A stretch of DNA of 64,000 bases from Exophiala sp. HKRS030 (Eukaryota > Ascomycota > Eurotiomycetes > Chaetothyriales > Herpotrichiellaceae), in assembly GCA_023897205.1 (NCBI GenBank), contig JAHWDD010000005.1, positions 2,790,001-2,854,000 of the forward strand. Reading direction: 5' to 3'. Each line of letters begins with the position of its first letter. Position 1 is the stretch's first letter. The notes under the pieces were generated by a model. The model ran no database searches. It had not been told where the DNA came from and worked only from the letters and a program-made list of their open reading frames with translations. Positions 47,866 through 59,013 of the stretch are shown in pieces. The position numbers were made by a program, and so were the translations under genes.

Positions 47866-49614
47866 ATGTCGAAGCGCAAATCAGAAGAGCCCCTCGAGAA
47901 CCTCCTTGCAGTGACATCGCCGTCGAGCAAAAAAGCCCGCGTGGAAGACGTCCCAGAAGAGCTGGCTGAAACAATCCGCACGATACGAAACGGCACGAAG
48001 CATGACAGGACGCCTCTTCCTACGAACGGGGTAAAAGGCGCAGTCAAAGAAGAAGAGGAAGAAGAGTCTGGATCCGAGGCTGAAGATGACAGACTCCCGG
48101 CTGCACCTCTGCGACAGACCGCGCCAACGGAGGGATACAGCGATCTCTATCTGGACACAATCAATCGGACCCTACTCGATTTCGATTTCGAAAAACTATG
48201 TTCCATCACCCTTTCCAATATCAATGTGTATGCATGCCTAGTGTGCGGCAAGTATTTCCAAGGCAGAGGTCCAAAATCGCATGCATATTTCCATGCTCTC
48301 GAAGTTGATCATCATGTCTATATCAACATGGAGACCAAAAAAGTTTACGTGTTACCCGAGGGGTATGAGGTTCACAATAAGAGCTTGGACGATATCAAAT
48401 ATGTAGTCGACCCCAAATTCACCGAGGATGAAGTGCGGAAATTGGACAAAGACCCTAGAGTCTCGACTGATTTGCTGAACAAGAAATACCGGCCTGGATT
48501 CATTGGCATGAACAACATCAAGGCAAATGACTATCTCAATGTAGTTGTGCAGGCATTAGCCCATGTTGCCCCGGTCAGGAACTTCTTCCTATTGCATCAA
48601 TTCCCACAGACGACACCGCAACTCCCGGTACGATTCAGTGCACTAGTACGAAAGATATGGAACTCCAAAGCTTTCAGATCCCACGTGTCGCCTCATGAAC
48701 TTTTACAAGAGATCACGCTGAGGTCTTCCAAAAAGTTTACTCTCACACATCAATCAGATCCAGTAGAGTTCCTGTCTTGGTTCCTGAATACACTGCATCT
48801 AAGCCTTGGTGGTTCGAAAACGAAGCCTCTGTCATCCATCATTCAAAGGACTTTTCAAGGAAAACTCCGGGTAGAATCACAAGCCATTGCAGCCAAGTCC
48901 GACACCACAGGCGACCGGCTTAGATTCGAAGACTCCTCAACCATCACGACCAATACTACTCCTTTCATGATCCTTACTCTCGATCTACCTCCCGTCCCGC
49001 TTTTCCGAGACGCTGTCGAGTCAAAGAATATCATTCCCCAGGTGCCACTGACGACCCTATTGCAAAAGTACAATGGCATCAACGCGTCGGAGAGACAGTC
49101 GCACCGGGTTCGTCACCGCTTGTTACATCCGCTTCCACAATACTTGTTATTCCACGTTAAACGGTTTAGCGTGAACAAATTTGTGTCGGAGAGAAATCCC
49201 ACCATCGTGACATTTGGATCGCCTAAGGGGTTGGACATGTCGCCATATGTCGAGCCAAATCCCGCTCTCCACCCTCCAGGCGAACCCATCCTCTACGAGC
49301 TGGCCGCCAACATCATCCTCGACACCACATCTGTATCGACTGGCGGGGGTGAGGATTCCAATGCTGCTGATGCTGCCAACTTGGCAGCTGGTGCCGAGGG
49401 ACAGCGAGTGGCTTGGAAGGTGCAGCTTCACGACAAAGCGGTTGCCTATGCAAAGAGGAATGACCTACCAGAGTGGATGGAAATTCAAGATCTGTATGTA
49501 GAGAGAGCTGAAGCAGAAACCTTATTCACCAGAGAGGGTTACCTCATGGTATGGGAGCGGAAGAGAGAAAAGCCCAAAGCAAACGGCAATGCGCTAGGCA
49601 AAGCCAGGGCGTAA
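47866..49614 (+). CDS. sad1: U4/U6.U5 tri-snRNP protein Sad1/USP39 (inactive ubiquitin hydrolase fold)
   Basis: A single exon of 582 aa from the ATG at 47866. Sad1 helps keep the tri-snRNP intact for pre-mRNA splicing. A ZnF-UBP domain is visible with CLVCGKYFQGRGPKSHAYFH near residues 124-143 and VYVLPEGYEV. The USP-like domain follows. Where active USPs have the catalytic Cys, this protein has Asp222 in GMNNIKANDYLNVV, the known signature of the family, so it is not a deubiquitinase. Further family segments are HQSDPVEFLSWFLN and PQYLLFHVKRFSVNKF. The acidic N-terminus (EEEEEESGSEAEDD) is expected. An upstream frame starting at a TTG is ignored. Confidence 0.93.
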   Translation: MSKRKSEEPLENLLAVTSPSSKKARVEDVPEELAETIRTIRNGTKHDRTPLPTNGVKGAVKEEEEEESGSEAEDDRLPAAPLRQTAPTEGYSDLYLDTINRTLLDFDFEKLCSITLSNINVYACLVCGKYFQGRGPKSHAYFHALEVDHHVYINMETKKVYVLPEGYEVHNKSLDDIKYVVDPKFTEDEVRKLDKDPRVSTDLLNKKYRPGFIGMNNIKANDYLNVVVQALAHVAPVRNFFLLHQFPQTTPQLPVRFSALVRKIWNSKAFRSHVSPHELLQEITLRSSKKFTLTHQSDPVEFLSWFLNTLHLSLGGSKTKPLSSIIQRTFQGKLRVESQAIAAKSDTTGDRLRFEDSSTITTNTTPFMILTLDLPPVPLFRDAVESKNIIPQVPLTTLLQKYNGINASERQSHRVRHRLLHPLPQYLLFHVKRFSVNKFVSERNPTIVTFGSPKGLDMSPYVEPNPALHPPGEPILYELAANIILDTTSVSTGGGEDSNAADAANLAAGAEGQRVAWKVQLHDKAVAYAKRNDLPEWMEIQDLYVERAEAETLFTREGYLMVWERKREKPKANGNALGKARA

Positions 49615-49898
49615 CGTTGTTGTTTGCGCCCTATCTGACTCTGATATTTTCAACTCCTCGATACGCCTTGTAACACTGTACTAGACTCTGTACGCTTGTT
49701 GTGAGTGCTCTCCATTACGTCGCTTGACCCGGCACTATGAGATCGCGGAGTTCATCGCATAAATATTTAGCTTAGGTAAATATTGGAGAGTAGAACAGAG
49801 TTTCAAATCATGACTTTCTCTGTTTCTACGGGATTGTGACATCGCAATAAAACAAACTCCTCTGTACTTCTGTCTTTATCATATAAAAGTACTTTGAC

Positions 49899-51218
49899 AT
49901 GAAGCTGCTGTGGTGCGCAGTGGGCGCCATCATTCCATTCCTCTCAGTCAATGCGCTGATCCCCGAGAACAAACAACAGTCAATTCAACAGCCAGGCTCC
50001 GGTATAGCTGGCCATGAGAAGCTGGACGATGTGATATCTGCTTCGCCCTTACTATCATTACACAGAGCCATCTGCGAGGTCGAGTCAATCTCCCACAATG
50101 AGCTAGCTGTTGGGAAACTGGTCGTCTCGATCCTGGAAGCTCACAACTTCACCGTGAAGACCCAAGGCGTTCCCCAACCGGAAGAAACGAACAGCACGAA
50201 ACCACGTTACAATATCTACGCCTACCCGGACCCATCAAAATACTCTGGGATTGAGCTCGATTCTATCCCGTCTCCCAAAGTGGTGCTAAGTTCTCACATC
50301 GACACGGTGCCGCCTCACATTCCGTACTCATTGTCCCTGCCGGCGGCAGCAGCCAGGTCGGCGAAGACGAGAGAGGACATATTGATATCCGGTCGGGGCA
50401 CCGTCGACGACAAAGCTTGTGTGGCGGTCCAGATCCAGACCTTGCTCGATCTGCTGGCTGATCCCGAGACCAAACTCGACCCGTCGGACGTGGCGTTGCT
50501 CTTTGTCGTCGGCGAGGAGACGCACGGCGACGGGATGAGACGTTTCTCGGCGTCGGACCTGTACGAGCAGACCAACGCCAACTACAAGGCTATCCTGTTT
50601 GGCGAACCCACAGAGGGCAAACTCGCGACCGGGCACAAGGGGATCTCCATGGTCAAGATCAAAGCCCACGGCAAGGCCGCACACTCGGGGTACCCCTGGC
50701 TCGGGCGCAGTGCGAACAGCATGATCCTACCCGCCTTGGTCGCGCTCGACGGGCTGGGTGACATTCCCGAGGACGTCGGTGGCCTGCCCAGGAGCGGAAA
50801 GTACGGCAAGAGCACGGTCAACGTGGGGTTGATGCAGGGCGGTGTCGCGGGCAACGTCGTGGCGGAATACGCAGAGGCATCCATCACGTTCAGACTCGCC
50901 GGAGGCGATGCCGACGAGGTCAAGGAACTAGTCACGGAGGCGGTTCGGCGGGTCGACCCAGATCGGCTGTTGGAGCTCGACTTTGCTCAAGGGTATGGCC
51001 CGGTCGAGCTGGATGGTGACGACGTCGACGGGTTCGACACCATCACCGTGAACTACGGTACGGACATACCGAACTTGAAGGTCGCAGAGGGCGTGAAGAG
51101 ATATCTGTACGGACCAGGTAGTATCTTGGTCGCCCACGGAGAGAATGAAGGCTTGACTGTCGGGGATCTGGAGGAGGCCTTGGACGGGTACAAGACCTTA
51201 CTACTGCGTTCACTCTAA
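49899..51218 (+). CDS. Secreted M20-family metallopeptidase (probable carboxypeptidase)
   Basis: A single exon of 439 aa. The N-terminus is a signal peptide (MKLLWCAVGAIIPFLSVNA). The M20 fold has two zinc sites: SSHIDTVPPHIPY (His-x-Asp) near residue 130, GRGTVDDKACV with the bridging Asp near 168, VVGEETHGDG with the Glu pair near 205, and AHGENEGLT supplying a C-terminal His. A dimerisation-lid segment contains KIKAHGKAAHSGYPWLG. The protein probably cleaves amino acids from peptides outside the cell. GC content of the second half is visibly higher than that of its neighbours. A TATAAAA at 49882-49888 lies too close to the ATG to be its TATA box. Confidence 0.88.
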   Translation: MKLLWCAVGAIIPFLSVNALIPENKQQSIQQPGSGIAGHEKLDDVISASPLLSLHRAICEVESISHNELAVGKLVVSILEAHNFTVKTQGVPQPEETNSTKPRYNIYAYPDPSKYSGIELDSIPSPKVVLSSHIDTVPPHIPYSLSLPAAAARSAKTREDILISGRGTVDDKACVAVQIQTLLDLLADPETKLDPSDVALLFVVGEETHGDGMRRFSASDLYEQTNANYKAILFGEPTEGKLATGHKGISMVKIKAHGKAAHSGYPWLGRSANSMILPALVALDGLGDIPEDVGGLPRSGKYGKSTVNVGLMQGGVAGNVVAEYAEASITFRLAGGDADEVKELVTEAVRRVDPDRLLELDFAQGYGPVELDGDDVDGFDTITVNYGTDIPNLKVAEGVKRYLYGPGSILVAHGENEGLTVGDLEEALDGYKTLLLRSL

Positions 51219-51635
51219 CCACGACCCATCGGCGCCATGAGCAAATTCTGAATATAGATCATTGGCGAAAGAGATGAAGGAATCGCAATGATGATACATC
51301 TTGGAAGAATTTACCTGTTGTGCAGTACTCGGGGAAATGTTTTCAACGTCGCAACATTATTGAGAGGTCCAACGATTCAAGCGGCCAACACCGATGACTT
51401 GCCTCGTACCGGTATGTACTCCGTACTGTAATTGCCAAGACACACACTCAACCACACCATTCCCATTTCGGAGCCCACAAATCGCTCAACCTTCCCTGTC
51501 AAGTTTTTGCACCGCACCCTGAGATTTCGCCTTTGTAACCTGCGGTCCCAATTTGCGATTCGAAACCGAACAACCTCTTTTCGACATCACCGCCTCGAAA
51601 CCCCCCCCTCTCGTCGCCAAACCCATTCAGCAAAC
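51219..51635. other. Intergenic region
   Basis: Promoter and 5' UTR of eL36. Contains a perfect palindromic TACTCCGTAC at 51417-51426 and pyrimidine-rich stretches before the ATG. Confidence 0.5.
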
Positions 51636-52381
51636 ATGCCGAAGGAAGCGACTCAAAAGACCGGCCTCGCCGTCGGCTTGAACAAGGGCCATGTGAGTTT
51701 GCCCTCATTGTCCTGTTTCGAAAACCCCAGCCAGATGGAGAAGCAAGATGAAATTCGTTGGACGGGTTTGGGATCTTTCTTCACCTTGTCCGAGGGTACC
51801 TTTCATAAAGAGACGGAAAAGGACAGCTTCCAGCCTCTCCAACGAATTTACTTGTCTCGTTCTTGCCGGGGCTTTCTTTCGAGACGGTGACCAACTTTTG
51901 GTGCATTGAAAAAGGAATGTCAAAATGCTAACCAAACATGTCACCATCGAACAGCAAGTCACAACCATCACCCCCAAGCCTCGCATCTCCCGCCGCAAGG
52001 GAGCCCTCAGCAAGCGTACCGCCTTCGTCCGTGACATTGTCAAGGAGGTCGCCGGTCTTGCCCCGTATGAGCGTCGCGTCATCGAGTTGTTGCGAAACAG
52101 CAAGGACAAGAGAGCGAGAAAGCTAGCAAAGAAGAGAGTATGTGTTGCCGCCCCCCTGACCCTTCTCGTTGATGTGGCCTTTGTATTTTCATGGCGGGTT
52201 GTCATCGTAGAAGAGGTGGACTGTTGGGGATTTCGCACATCACGAGGAGGGCTGTTTGAAACTTGACAGATCAAACCCGCTAACACTTCCCGTGTAACAG
52301 CTCGGTACTTTCGGTCGTGCAAAGAGAAAGGTCGACGATCTTCAGAGAGTCATCGCCGAAGCGAGAAGAGCCGGTCATTAA
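51636..52381 (+). CDS. rpl36: 60S ribosomal protein eL36
   Basis: Three exons (51636-51692, 51955-52137, 52301-52381) encode 106 aa. eL36 is a large-subunit ribosomal protein. Exon 1 reads [19 protein letters not shown], exon 2 continues [16 protein letters not shown] and [20 protein letters not shown], and exon 3 ends [18 protein letters not shown] ... RRAGH, all as in the family. The introns (262 and 163 nt) are much longer than others in the window, usual for ribosomal-protein genes. Intron 1 has a TGCTAAC branch-like motif. I looked for a hosted snoRNA in both introns and saw no clear box C/D pair. Confidence 0.95.
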
Positions 52382-52962
52382 ATTCAACCTGGCTGGTCCG
52401 TTACAACAACAAGGTCGTGGGAAACTACCGAGAGACAAGACGCACACACGACGACATCGGATGTTCTTTTGTAAAGGTCGACGATGAGATGGAGAGGAAA
52501 AGCGAGGATACGGCACAATGGCATATTTTCGACCTGGGTGTACTTTTGTCCCCCAACTTTTATGGGAGATCAAGGATGATGCCCGGATTGCAAGGCAAAT
52601 TTCCAATCCTCGAAAAAAAAAGACTTCAGAAAGGGATGGTGTCTGCCGGCAAGCAATTTCATAAGCAAGCCACCAGGGTTTCTCAATTGGAACACGGCCT
52701 GTGAAGGAAATAAATGACAAAAAAGGTCTTTTGAGGAATCAAAGAACAACTTCCATCATGTTGCCGGTTTCTTTACCTTTACACTCGTTCTCGGTCCGTT
52801 TTCATTAAAAATCATGTTCTGGTCGTTCAAGATATTCCCACCCAATCTGCAAATTCGCCAGCCCAGGGTCCCAAAACTGTCCCTACCGTTATTATACACT
52901 TGTTACTCGGGCCAGGTCGCCCAGGGTTTGCACCGTAGCCTGTACATGCACTTTTGGCTGCG
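52382..52962. other. Convergent intergenic region
   Basis: 3' UTR of eL36 and 3' end of the SUMO-like-domain gene. Short plus-strand frames look like chance. Confidence 0.5.
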
Positions 52963-54534
52963 CTACCGTATGCTAACTTCGACCTCGTCCTCGTCCTCCA
53001 GCTCAATGTCCTCGACCGTCTTGTCGGGATCCAGTCTTTCACCGTCAAAGATCAAGTAGGCAGTCTTTCCTTCGTCGATTTTCCTCGTCGCCACGAAACC
53101 ACGCGTGATTTTGGCAACGGTCGTGTGCGGCCTCACACGCAGCTGCATGGGCTCTAGGTTTTGTGCGACGAGCCTGATGACGATAGATCCGTCACTTTCT
53201 GGTACCGGCGTCGCCGTATGCTCGTCATCGTCTTCGTCTTGCTGCGACTGCTCTCTTTGCTGCTGCTCGCGCGCCGCCTTCTGACGTTGCTGTTCTTCGT
53301 ACAACTCCGGGGTCATGGCGTCTAACAAAATGTTCCCGTTGCTTGGATCTTTGTCCTCTTGATGATGATGATGATCCGCCGCCGCCGCCCCACCCTCTTC
53401 GTCGAACACGTCGTCGTTGTCGTCGGTTGGCGGTCCTACGCTCGCACTTTTGTTATCTCGGTGTTCTGTCTTGAGTTTTTGAAGGATCCCCCGCATCGTG
53501 GTCGAGTCAAACAGTCTGGTCCCTCGCCAGGTGAAGAATACTTTGCGTGTCGTCTTGTCATCGAGTTGCCACCTTTTGCACCAGAACTCTTTCACCTGCT
53601 TCAGGGGTTGGGAGGCCTTGCGCTTAACTATCAAGGACTGCGTGTTGGGGATCTCGGACCGGATCATGATGCGGATGTGCGGGTCATCTTCCTGTTCCGA
53701 GGCTGGGGTCGTCGTGCGTCCAAGGCCTTGTGTCGAGTCTGACGACGTAGGACGACTGCTGAGCGGTTGCTTGTCGACCGACAAATGTCTCGAACGTTCG
53801 GACGCTGCCGCTGAAGATGCACGGTGTAGTGGCGTATTGGATCTTCGGTTGTCTGGTTCGATGCCGAGTCTCTGAAGTCTGGCCTTCTCCCGAGCTTTGG
53901 CTTTCAGTTCGCGCACGTAAGGGTCATCTTCCTCTTCTGATCCTTCTTCTTCTTCGTCGGAAGGCGGTCTGATTTTCCCCTTGTTGGGTGCTGCTGCCGC
54001 TGCTGCCAACGTCCCATGTTTGGATGGCGGAGGTGTCCATATCACCAGGTCATCTTCTGACTCGTGGCCCCCATCTTGAAGCACTATGGCATCACGCCCT
54101 GGACTCTCGCGCGTCGAGGGCGACTTGTTTCGCAAATTGTCAAGGCCCACTACACTCGGCGACTTGTCTACTCGAGGTGTACTTCGTGTCGCAGGCCGTT
54201 TGAGTCTCCTCTCGCTCTTTACATTTGTTGGAGTGCTTGTTCTGTCATTGTCCGACTCGAAATCAAAATCACTGTTTTCTTCTTGGGGTTTCGCTGGCTC
54301 AGTCGACACCCGTCTTTTCTTGGTCTCGGGCTGCTCCTCACGTTCCCCCTTTCCAGCCTTGTGTTTGGTTTTCGCGGCTCTCTTTTTCTTCTCCTTCTCC
54401 TGCTCGGCCTGAAGGATGTCGCGGTAAATATCGTTGCGTCCGAAGATGGAGGTTTCTGTTTTGGGTGCCTTGGACGTCGCCGGCGCAGCCCATGCTGGCT
54501 TCGTGAAGAAAGAACGTTTGGCTCCGCTGGTCAT
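52963..54534 (-). CDS. SUMO-like-domain genome-stability protein (Rad60/Esc2/NIP45 type)
   Basis: A single exon of 523 aa from the ATG at 54534. The first 290 residues are charged and disordered, starting AKRSFFTKPAWAAP, with KEKKKRAAK and long acidic runs. Two SUMO-like domains follow: one at about 290-365 (IRIMIRSEIPNTQS, FTWRGTRLFDSTT) and one at the C-terminus (about 445-523, VIRLVAQNLEPMQLRVRPHT, YLIFDGERLDPDKTVEDIEL). They end in EVEVSIR, with no di-glycine, as in Rad60 and Esc2. These proteins work with the SUMO pathway and the Smc5/6 complex in DNA repair. A polar His/Gln/Glu spacer separates the two domains. The upstream TTG start is not used. Confidence 0.82.
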   Translation of the reverse strand: MTSGAKRSFFTKPAWAAPATSKAPKTETSIFGRNDIYRDILQAEQEKEKKKRAAKTKHKAGKGEREEQPETKKRRVSTEPAKPQEENSDFDFESDNDRTSTPTNVKSERRLKRPATRSTPRVDKSPSVVGLDNLRNKSPSTRESPGRDAIVLQDGGHESEDDLVIWTPPPSKHGTLAAAAAAPNKGKIRPPSDEEEEGSEEEDDPYVRELKAKAREKARLQRLGIEPDNRRSNTPLHRASSAAASERSRHLSVDKQPLSSRPTSSDSTQGLGRTTTPASEQEDDPHIRIMIRSEIPNTQSLIVKRKASQPLKQVKEFWCKRWQLDDKTTRKVFFTWRGTRLFDSTTMRGILQKLKTEHRDNKSASVGPPTDDNDDVFDEEGGAAAADHHHHQEDKDPSNGNILLDAMTPELYEEQQRQKAAREQQQREQSQQDEDDDEHTATPVPESDGSIVIRLVAQNLEPMQLRVRPHTTVAKITRGFVATRKIDEGKTAYLIFDGERLDPDKTVEDIELEDEDEVEVSIR

Positions 54535-55050
54535 AATGGCATGTCGGCATTTATTATGTGGTTTGATGCACAAGGATAGTGCATAGGGTGGAGAAAATGA
54601 AGGACAGTACTTTCGAATCCCTCGAGTGCATGGTATTTACCCAAGTGGAGTCAATGTTCAGCCTTGTTGGTGGGAAAGTTCAGCCTGATGATGAATGGGC
54701 GCCTGTCATAGAGACGCCGCGGGACTCTTTCTTCTTGTCTGTTTACTGTACGTACAAACCCCGGCTACCCTTTCCCACTGGGCAATATCTTCCAATTTGA
54801 CATCCAGTAAAATCCACAACTGGCCAAGTTATTGTTGATTGGGCACAAATCAGCGCCCTCACTGAATGTTGGCACGCAGTACGACGCACCAGCGGTAGGA
54901 TCCGTGATATGAGCAATCTGAATGAGATGTCTCCTATACAAGCTACGAAATGGGTGTGCTTTTCCTAGATCAAGATGCCTCAGGTAAGGTTGATCTATTC
55001 GCCTCATTGCGAAAACATCCATAATATACGGAGTATGCTATTGTGCCTCT
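54535..55050. other. Intergenic region
   Basis: Upstream of the SUMO-like gene and downstream of the GFA-type gene. TACGGAGTAT at 55027-55036. No coding gene was recognised. Confidence 0.45.
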
Positions 55051-55570
55051 TCAAGTCATTGTATCGAACTTCGCGCTCGTTTCGACCGGCACAACCCAAC
55101 CCTGTCGACGTTTACAATAGTATTCTTGTTGTGGCACGAAGTTTTTGCGTGCCCGCTCATCAAGACAACCGGATGTGACGATGATGAAGTCCTCAAAGGC
55201 CGGATTGTCCAGGTTCACAGTAAACAAATTCGATCCACAAACACGACAAAATGACCGAAGGACGGTAGTTCCTGCGTCTGTCGCGGTGTCTCGGTACGAT
55301 GAAACGGTATTTTCGCCTTTGACGAGATTGAATCGCTATCATTTGCTTTCGTCAACCACAGGCATCTTCCACGGAATGGGGTATTTCGACGAAGGTCGCG
55401 AAGATTGATCAATGACTTACGTTTTTCTTGCAGAACCAGTTTGCTTGGAACGATGAACCGCTGGATTTCTGACAGTTGGTACAATGACAAAGGACGGAAC
55501 CGAGAGGTCCACCCGTGATGGTGAATTTTATGGCGCCGCAAAGGCATCGGCCGTGGGTTGTATTAGACAT
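55051..55570 (-). CDS. GFA/CENP-V zinc-binding domain protein
   Basis: Two exons (55421-55570, 55051-55335; intron 85 nt) encode 144 aa. Exon 1 reads MSNTTHGRCLCGAIKFTITG; the family zinc ligands are C9-x-C11, then C28, C30 and C33 (CHCTNC). After splicing comes RFNLVKGENTVSSYRDTA and C80-x2-C83 (FCRVCGSN). This is the glutathione-dependent formaldehyde-activating (GFA, also CENP-V) fold. Many fungal members have no proven activity, so a role in formaldehyde or S-hydroxymethyl-glutathione chemistry is only a guess. The cysteine pattern spans both exons and the splice sites are consensus, so the gene model is fairly safe. Confidence 0.8.
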
Positions 55571-56068
55571 GACTCCTTAGGGAGATAGTGGGTATGATTT
55601 CTTTTGTTTGGGGGATTAGGTCTTGAGAGCGATGGGTAAAGACAGTAGTTCTAAAGAAGCCCGTTGACATTGTCTATTTTATATACTCCATATCGATTGC
55701 AAGTATCCAAAGGGCGGGAGGATTCTTGATGTTATTTCCGAGGAAATCAAAGACTTGGTTCCCAACTCCGTATGTGCCTTCAGCCTTGCGTATTTGTGCG
55801 GCCGCAGGCTGAATCGGACATTGGAAGTGTTCAAGGCTCCTAATGCCGACCACTCACCTTGTGTGAGTATAAGTATCCATATAACTACGCAACCAAACTC
55901 CATTCTTCTCTGGGTGAGTAGCCAACCAGGAGTAGTGACGGTTTTGGGACGGCCTTGAATTTCTGGGGTATTGAAACTGCACCGACTGTTGAACGTTTAT
56001 CAAGGAGACTAGCTAGGCCTATGAGTGGGCTCGTAAGTTGTTTGATTAGTTTAGTTTGTTTCTTCCAT
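55571..56068. other. Intergenic region
   Basis: Upstream of the GFA-type gene and downstream of the HET gene; no feature was recognised. Confidence 0.45.
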
Positions 56069-58265
56069 CTATATCAAAGTAATAGTCATGGGTGGACAAT
56101 CGTCAAAGTAATCCGTTACAAAGACTTGTCCAAAACCTATTCTCTTGTATGTTGGGAAAGGGTGAGCACGATCATCACTATCATCACCACCGTCACTACG
56201 GTGGCAGCGGTCATGGTCCTCGACACGTTCCAGAATGAGCATAGAATTGGTCGGGGGCAGACTCGGGCCAGGCCCAAACGGTTTCACAGCCACCTTGAGA
56301 CAAGTGATGGTGTCGTCGGTGTCCAACCCTCGCTTCTCGTCCTCAAGGTGCCATCCGATCTGAGGTGCGGCACCGCTCATCCAGGCTGGGTACTCGAGGA
56401 TATCGTTGTGCAGCAAGTCGGACGAGGGGATCTGTGCCAGTCGGCCAGAGACGGTGATGTTGACGCACTCGACGGGGCCGAAGGGGTCGGAGCCCATCAG
56501 GGACACTGACGAGTCCAGCAGGTGTATGGCGGACTCGAGAAAACCGTCGTCGCTCTGGACGAAGCCGTCGCTGCGGTCGTAGCTCACGGGCCCGTCCATG
56601 CTCGCCCACGACCAGGACGGGGCGCGGTACACTGGAGCCCTCGTGGCGCGCATGTCCATGGGCACCTGCCACGCGAGGCCAATGTGGAGACGGTGCGTCC
56701 ACAGGCCGGCGAGGTAGTCAGAGCCCAGGATGCGATGGGCCCGTCTGGCCAGGCCCGCAATGGCCGCGAGCTTGTCCTCTACGAACGCAAGGTCTCGCCG
56801 CGAATAGTCCTCGACGATGCCGCACCACGAGAGCACATTGTACACGTCCGGAGAAGGTTTGCGGGGGAACGCGTTGGGACCTTGGCTTTCGAGCGAGACG
56901 TGGAACCGCCACCATTCGTCGTTGGGGTCGAATTCGTCGTCGGGCCGCCGTTCGCTCTCGTGCCTGAGGCAGCGCACGCACTCGAAAAAGACCTCGCCGC
57001 GACAGATGTGCAGGACTTGTCGCGAGATCTGGCGCTCCTGCAGACACCATGCTCGGCGGGCGACCGGCCCACGGCCAACGATCTCGTCAAACGGTGTCCC
57101 CGGGGCGCAGAAGTGTAGGGACCCCATCATCCCTGCCTCGTCGAGGCAGGGCAGGATGATACCTTCGCGCTGCAGCGGCGTTCGGACGACCACGAACCCA
57201 TCTCGGCAATCTTGAGAGTCGCTGGCCGAGAGTGTGAGCGCCGCGTTGCCGTAGATCTCGCACATCTTGGACCCCTCCTCCAGCCAGTCGTTCTTGTTCC
57301 CCTGGAGGATGCACAAACAGTCGATCCAGAGATAGTGAAAGTCCAAGGCCACGGTACTGGCTACGGCATCCCTGAGTGTCTGAGGCATCTGGTCTATCTC
57401 AACCCACGGGTCCTGGTCTCGTTGGCATGCTTTGACATAGTCGAGCCACCGCCGATACTTGGCGCCCCAGCAATAACTCAGTGCGACGTAGTCGTGGTGG
57501 AAAGATGGCGATGTCCGAACGATTTGTGCCGTGCCTGTGGACTCGACGTTCCGTAGATCGAGTAGTCTTGACGGGTAGATCCTTGGTCGTGTGTTGGACG
57601 GGCGGCATTCGGGGTGTGTTGTCAAACAATGAGATCGCCACTGTCTGACTTTTCTGAGAACTTCCGAGTCAAGTGAGGTGGCGTTGAGTGGTTCACGAAT
57701 CTGAACGCGTGATGTGGACAAAGGGTCTCCTGCAGATGTGTCAGTCGGCGAGTCTAGCTTTCCGGAAGTTGCCTGGTCAAGTGCTCGTACCAGGGTAGAC
57801 GTAGACTGGGACTGCGACGTAGATGGGAAGCCGCTGCAAGAGGTCTGCAGTCAACTTTGATCGTGATGACTCGTTGTCGTCGTCGTCATCGTCGTCGTTG
57901 ACCTCGTCGTGCCTCGTAAGAGGGCCACAAGCTATCGAGAGATGCGATTTTTGAGACGGGGTCTCTTGTAACTCCTGGCGGCGTTCGGGCAGAAATGAAC
58001 CAAGGATATAGTGGGCGCTTATGGGTATCTTCAGTGGTCTCTGGTGGTCGGTACATAGTCGAACAATTTCCTCGACGATGCTCACTTCGATATTCGCATG
58101 CAGATGGTCCAAGAACAAGCGACAGAGCTCACATGCTTCAGCTGAATGTTCCAGCGAGATCCATTCGTCGTGCAGGTGGTGTCCACCTCTTTCGGACGCC
58201 GATGGCAGTGTGATGCTCTTGCAGGAAGTACAGAAGACCATTTTCGAGCGTCGAACATCCGACAT
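56069..58265 (-). CDS. HET-domain (heterokaryon incompatibility) protein
   Basis: Two exons (57791-58265, 56069-57729; intron 61 nt) encode 711 aa. The HET domain starts around residue 230: YVALSYCWG, YLWIDCLCILQGNKNDW and MCEIYGNAALTLSAS, then GPVARRAWCLQERQIS, the standard block order. HET proteins trigger programmed cell death after non-self fusion in filamentous fungi; most paralogues have unknown partners. Exon 1 is a cysteine-containing region (MVFCTSCKSI, ACELCRLFLDHL) with an Asp run, commonly found before fungal HET domains. A second ATG (residue 9) could be the start. The C-terminus ends with a Gly/Phe/Tyr-rich segment of unknown role. No partner gene of a known incompatibility system is adjacent. 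Confidence 0.9.
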
Positions 58266-59013
58266 TCACAAAAAGAGCAGACCTCACGGACGCATAGAGT
58301 AGTCTGGTCAGGCTGAAACGCCTTCACATATCTGCCAAGCCATGCAGGACTTGATAGAGCCCAATTGTTCGAGCTCTGCTTGGCCCCCGATCTTTGCAAC
58401 AACTCACAGGAGGCCTCTCTGTTTGTTCTCAACCAACCGTGCTGAATTAGGTGTTCAGATCAGAAACAAACCCGAGCGAGGGTAGCGAACAAGGGAAAAC
58501 TTGGATGGGGCGAAGGTGTAGTAGATAGTTCATTGTCATGCCATAGCCTCGAGACGAAAGGGGGAGGATCGTGCACTGCTCGCATTTGGCAAAAGTTCGC
58601 ATTAAGAGCCTTGACATTGAGTGAACTTGCGGCAGTATTATGAGGCTATCAATAATTGAATGAAGTTCACAGCTCTTCCGCAGAGTCCAAATTGGAAGTT
58701 CAGAGGACTGAATTCCAAACCACTTAGCACTGCTCTACAAAAATCTTGAAGAAAGTCCTTGAGGTGTAGAAGGGGGGTTAGTATCTCTGATGCTGACAGT
58801 GGTCCAGAGCAGCTTGGTTACCTCCGTCCCTGGTGAGCAGTAAATCTTCTGGTACATATCACCACCACCATCATCATCGTTGTGAAAACCCGCGCGGTAC
58901 TTGGGCCTGAATCGTTTCCTCAGTAATGCTCAGAAGGCATCTCGAACGGATGTGGCGAAGCGTTCAGGGTAGCAGAAGGAGCCTGGGAGGAAATAGGTCA
59001 GTGTCATTCACAG
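58266..59013. other. Intergenic region
   Basis: Promoter of the HET gene and 3' side of the pepsin-like gene; about 750 bases without a supported gene. Confidence 0.45.

Noticed and set aside
56522..57118. Plus-strand frame of 198 codons inside the HET gene
   Set aside because: It is the GC-rich antisense shadow of a well-supported HET domain.
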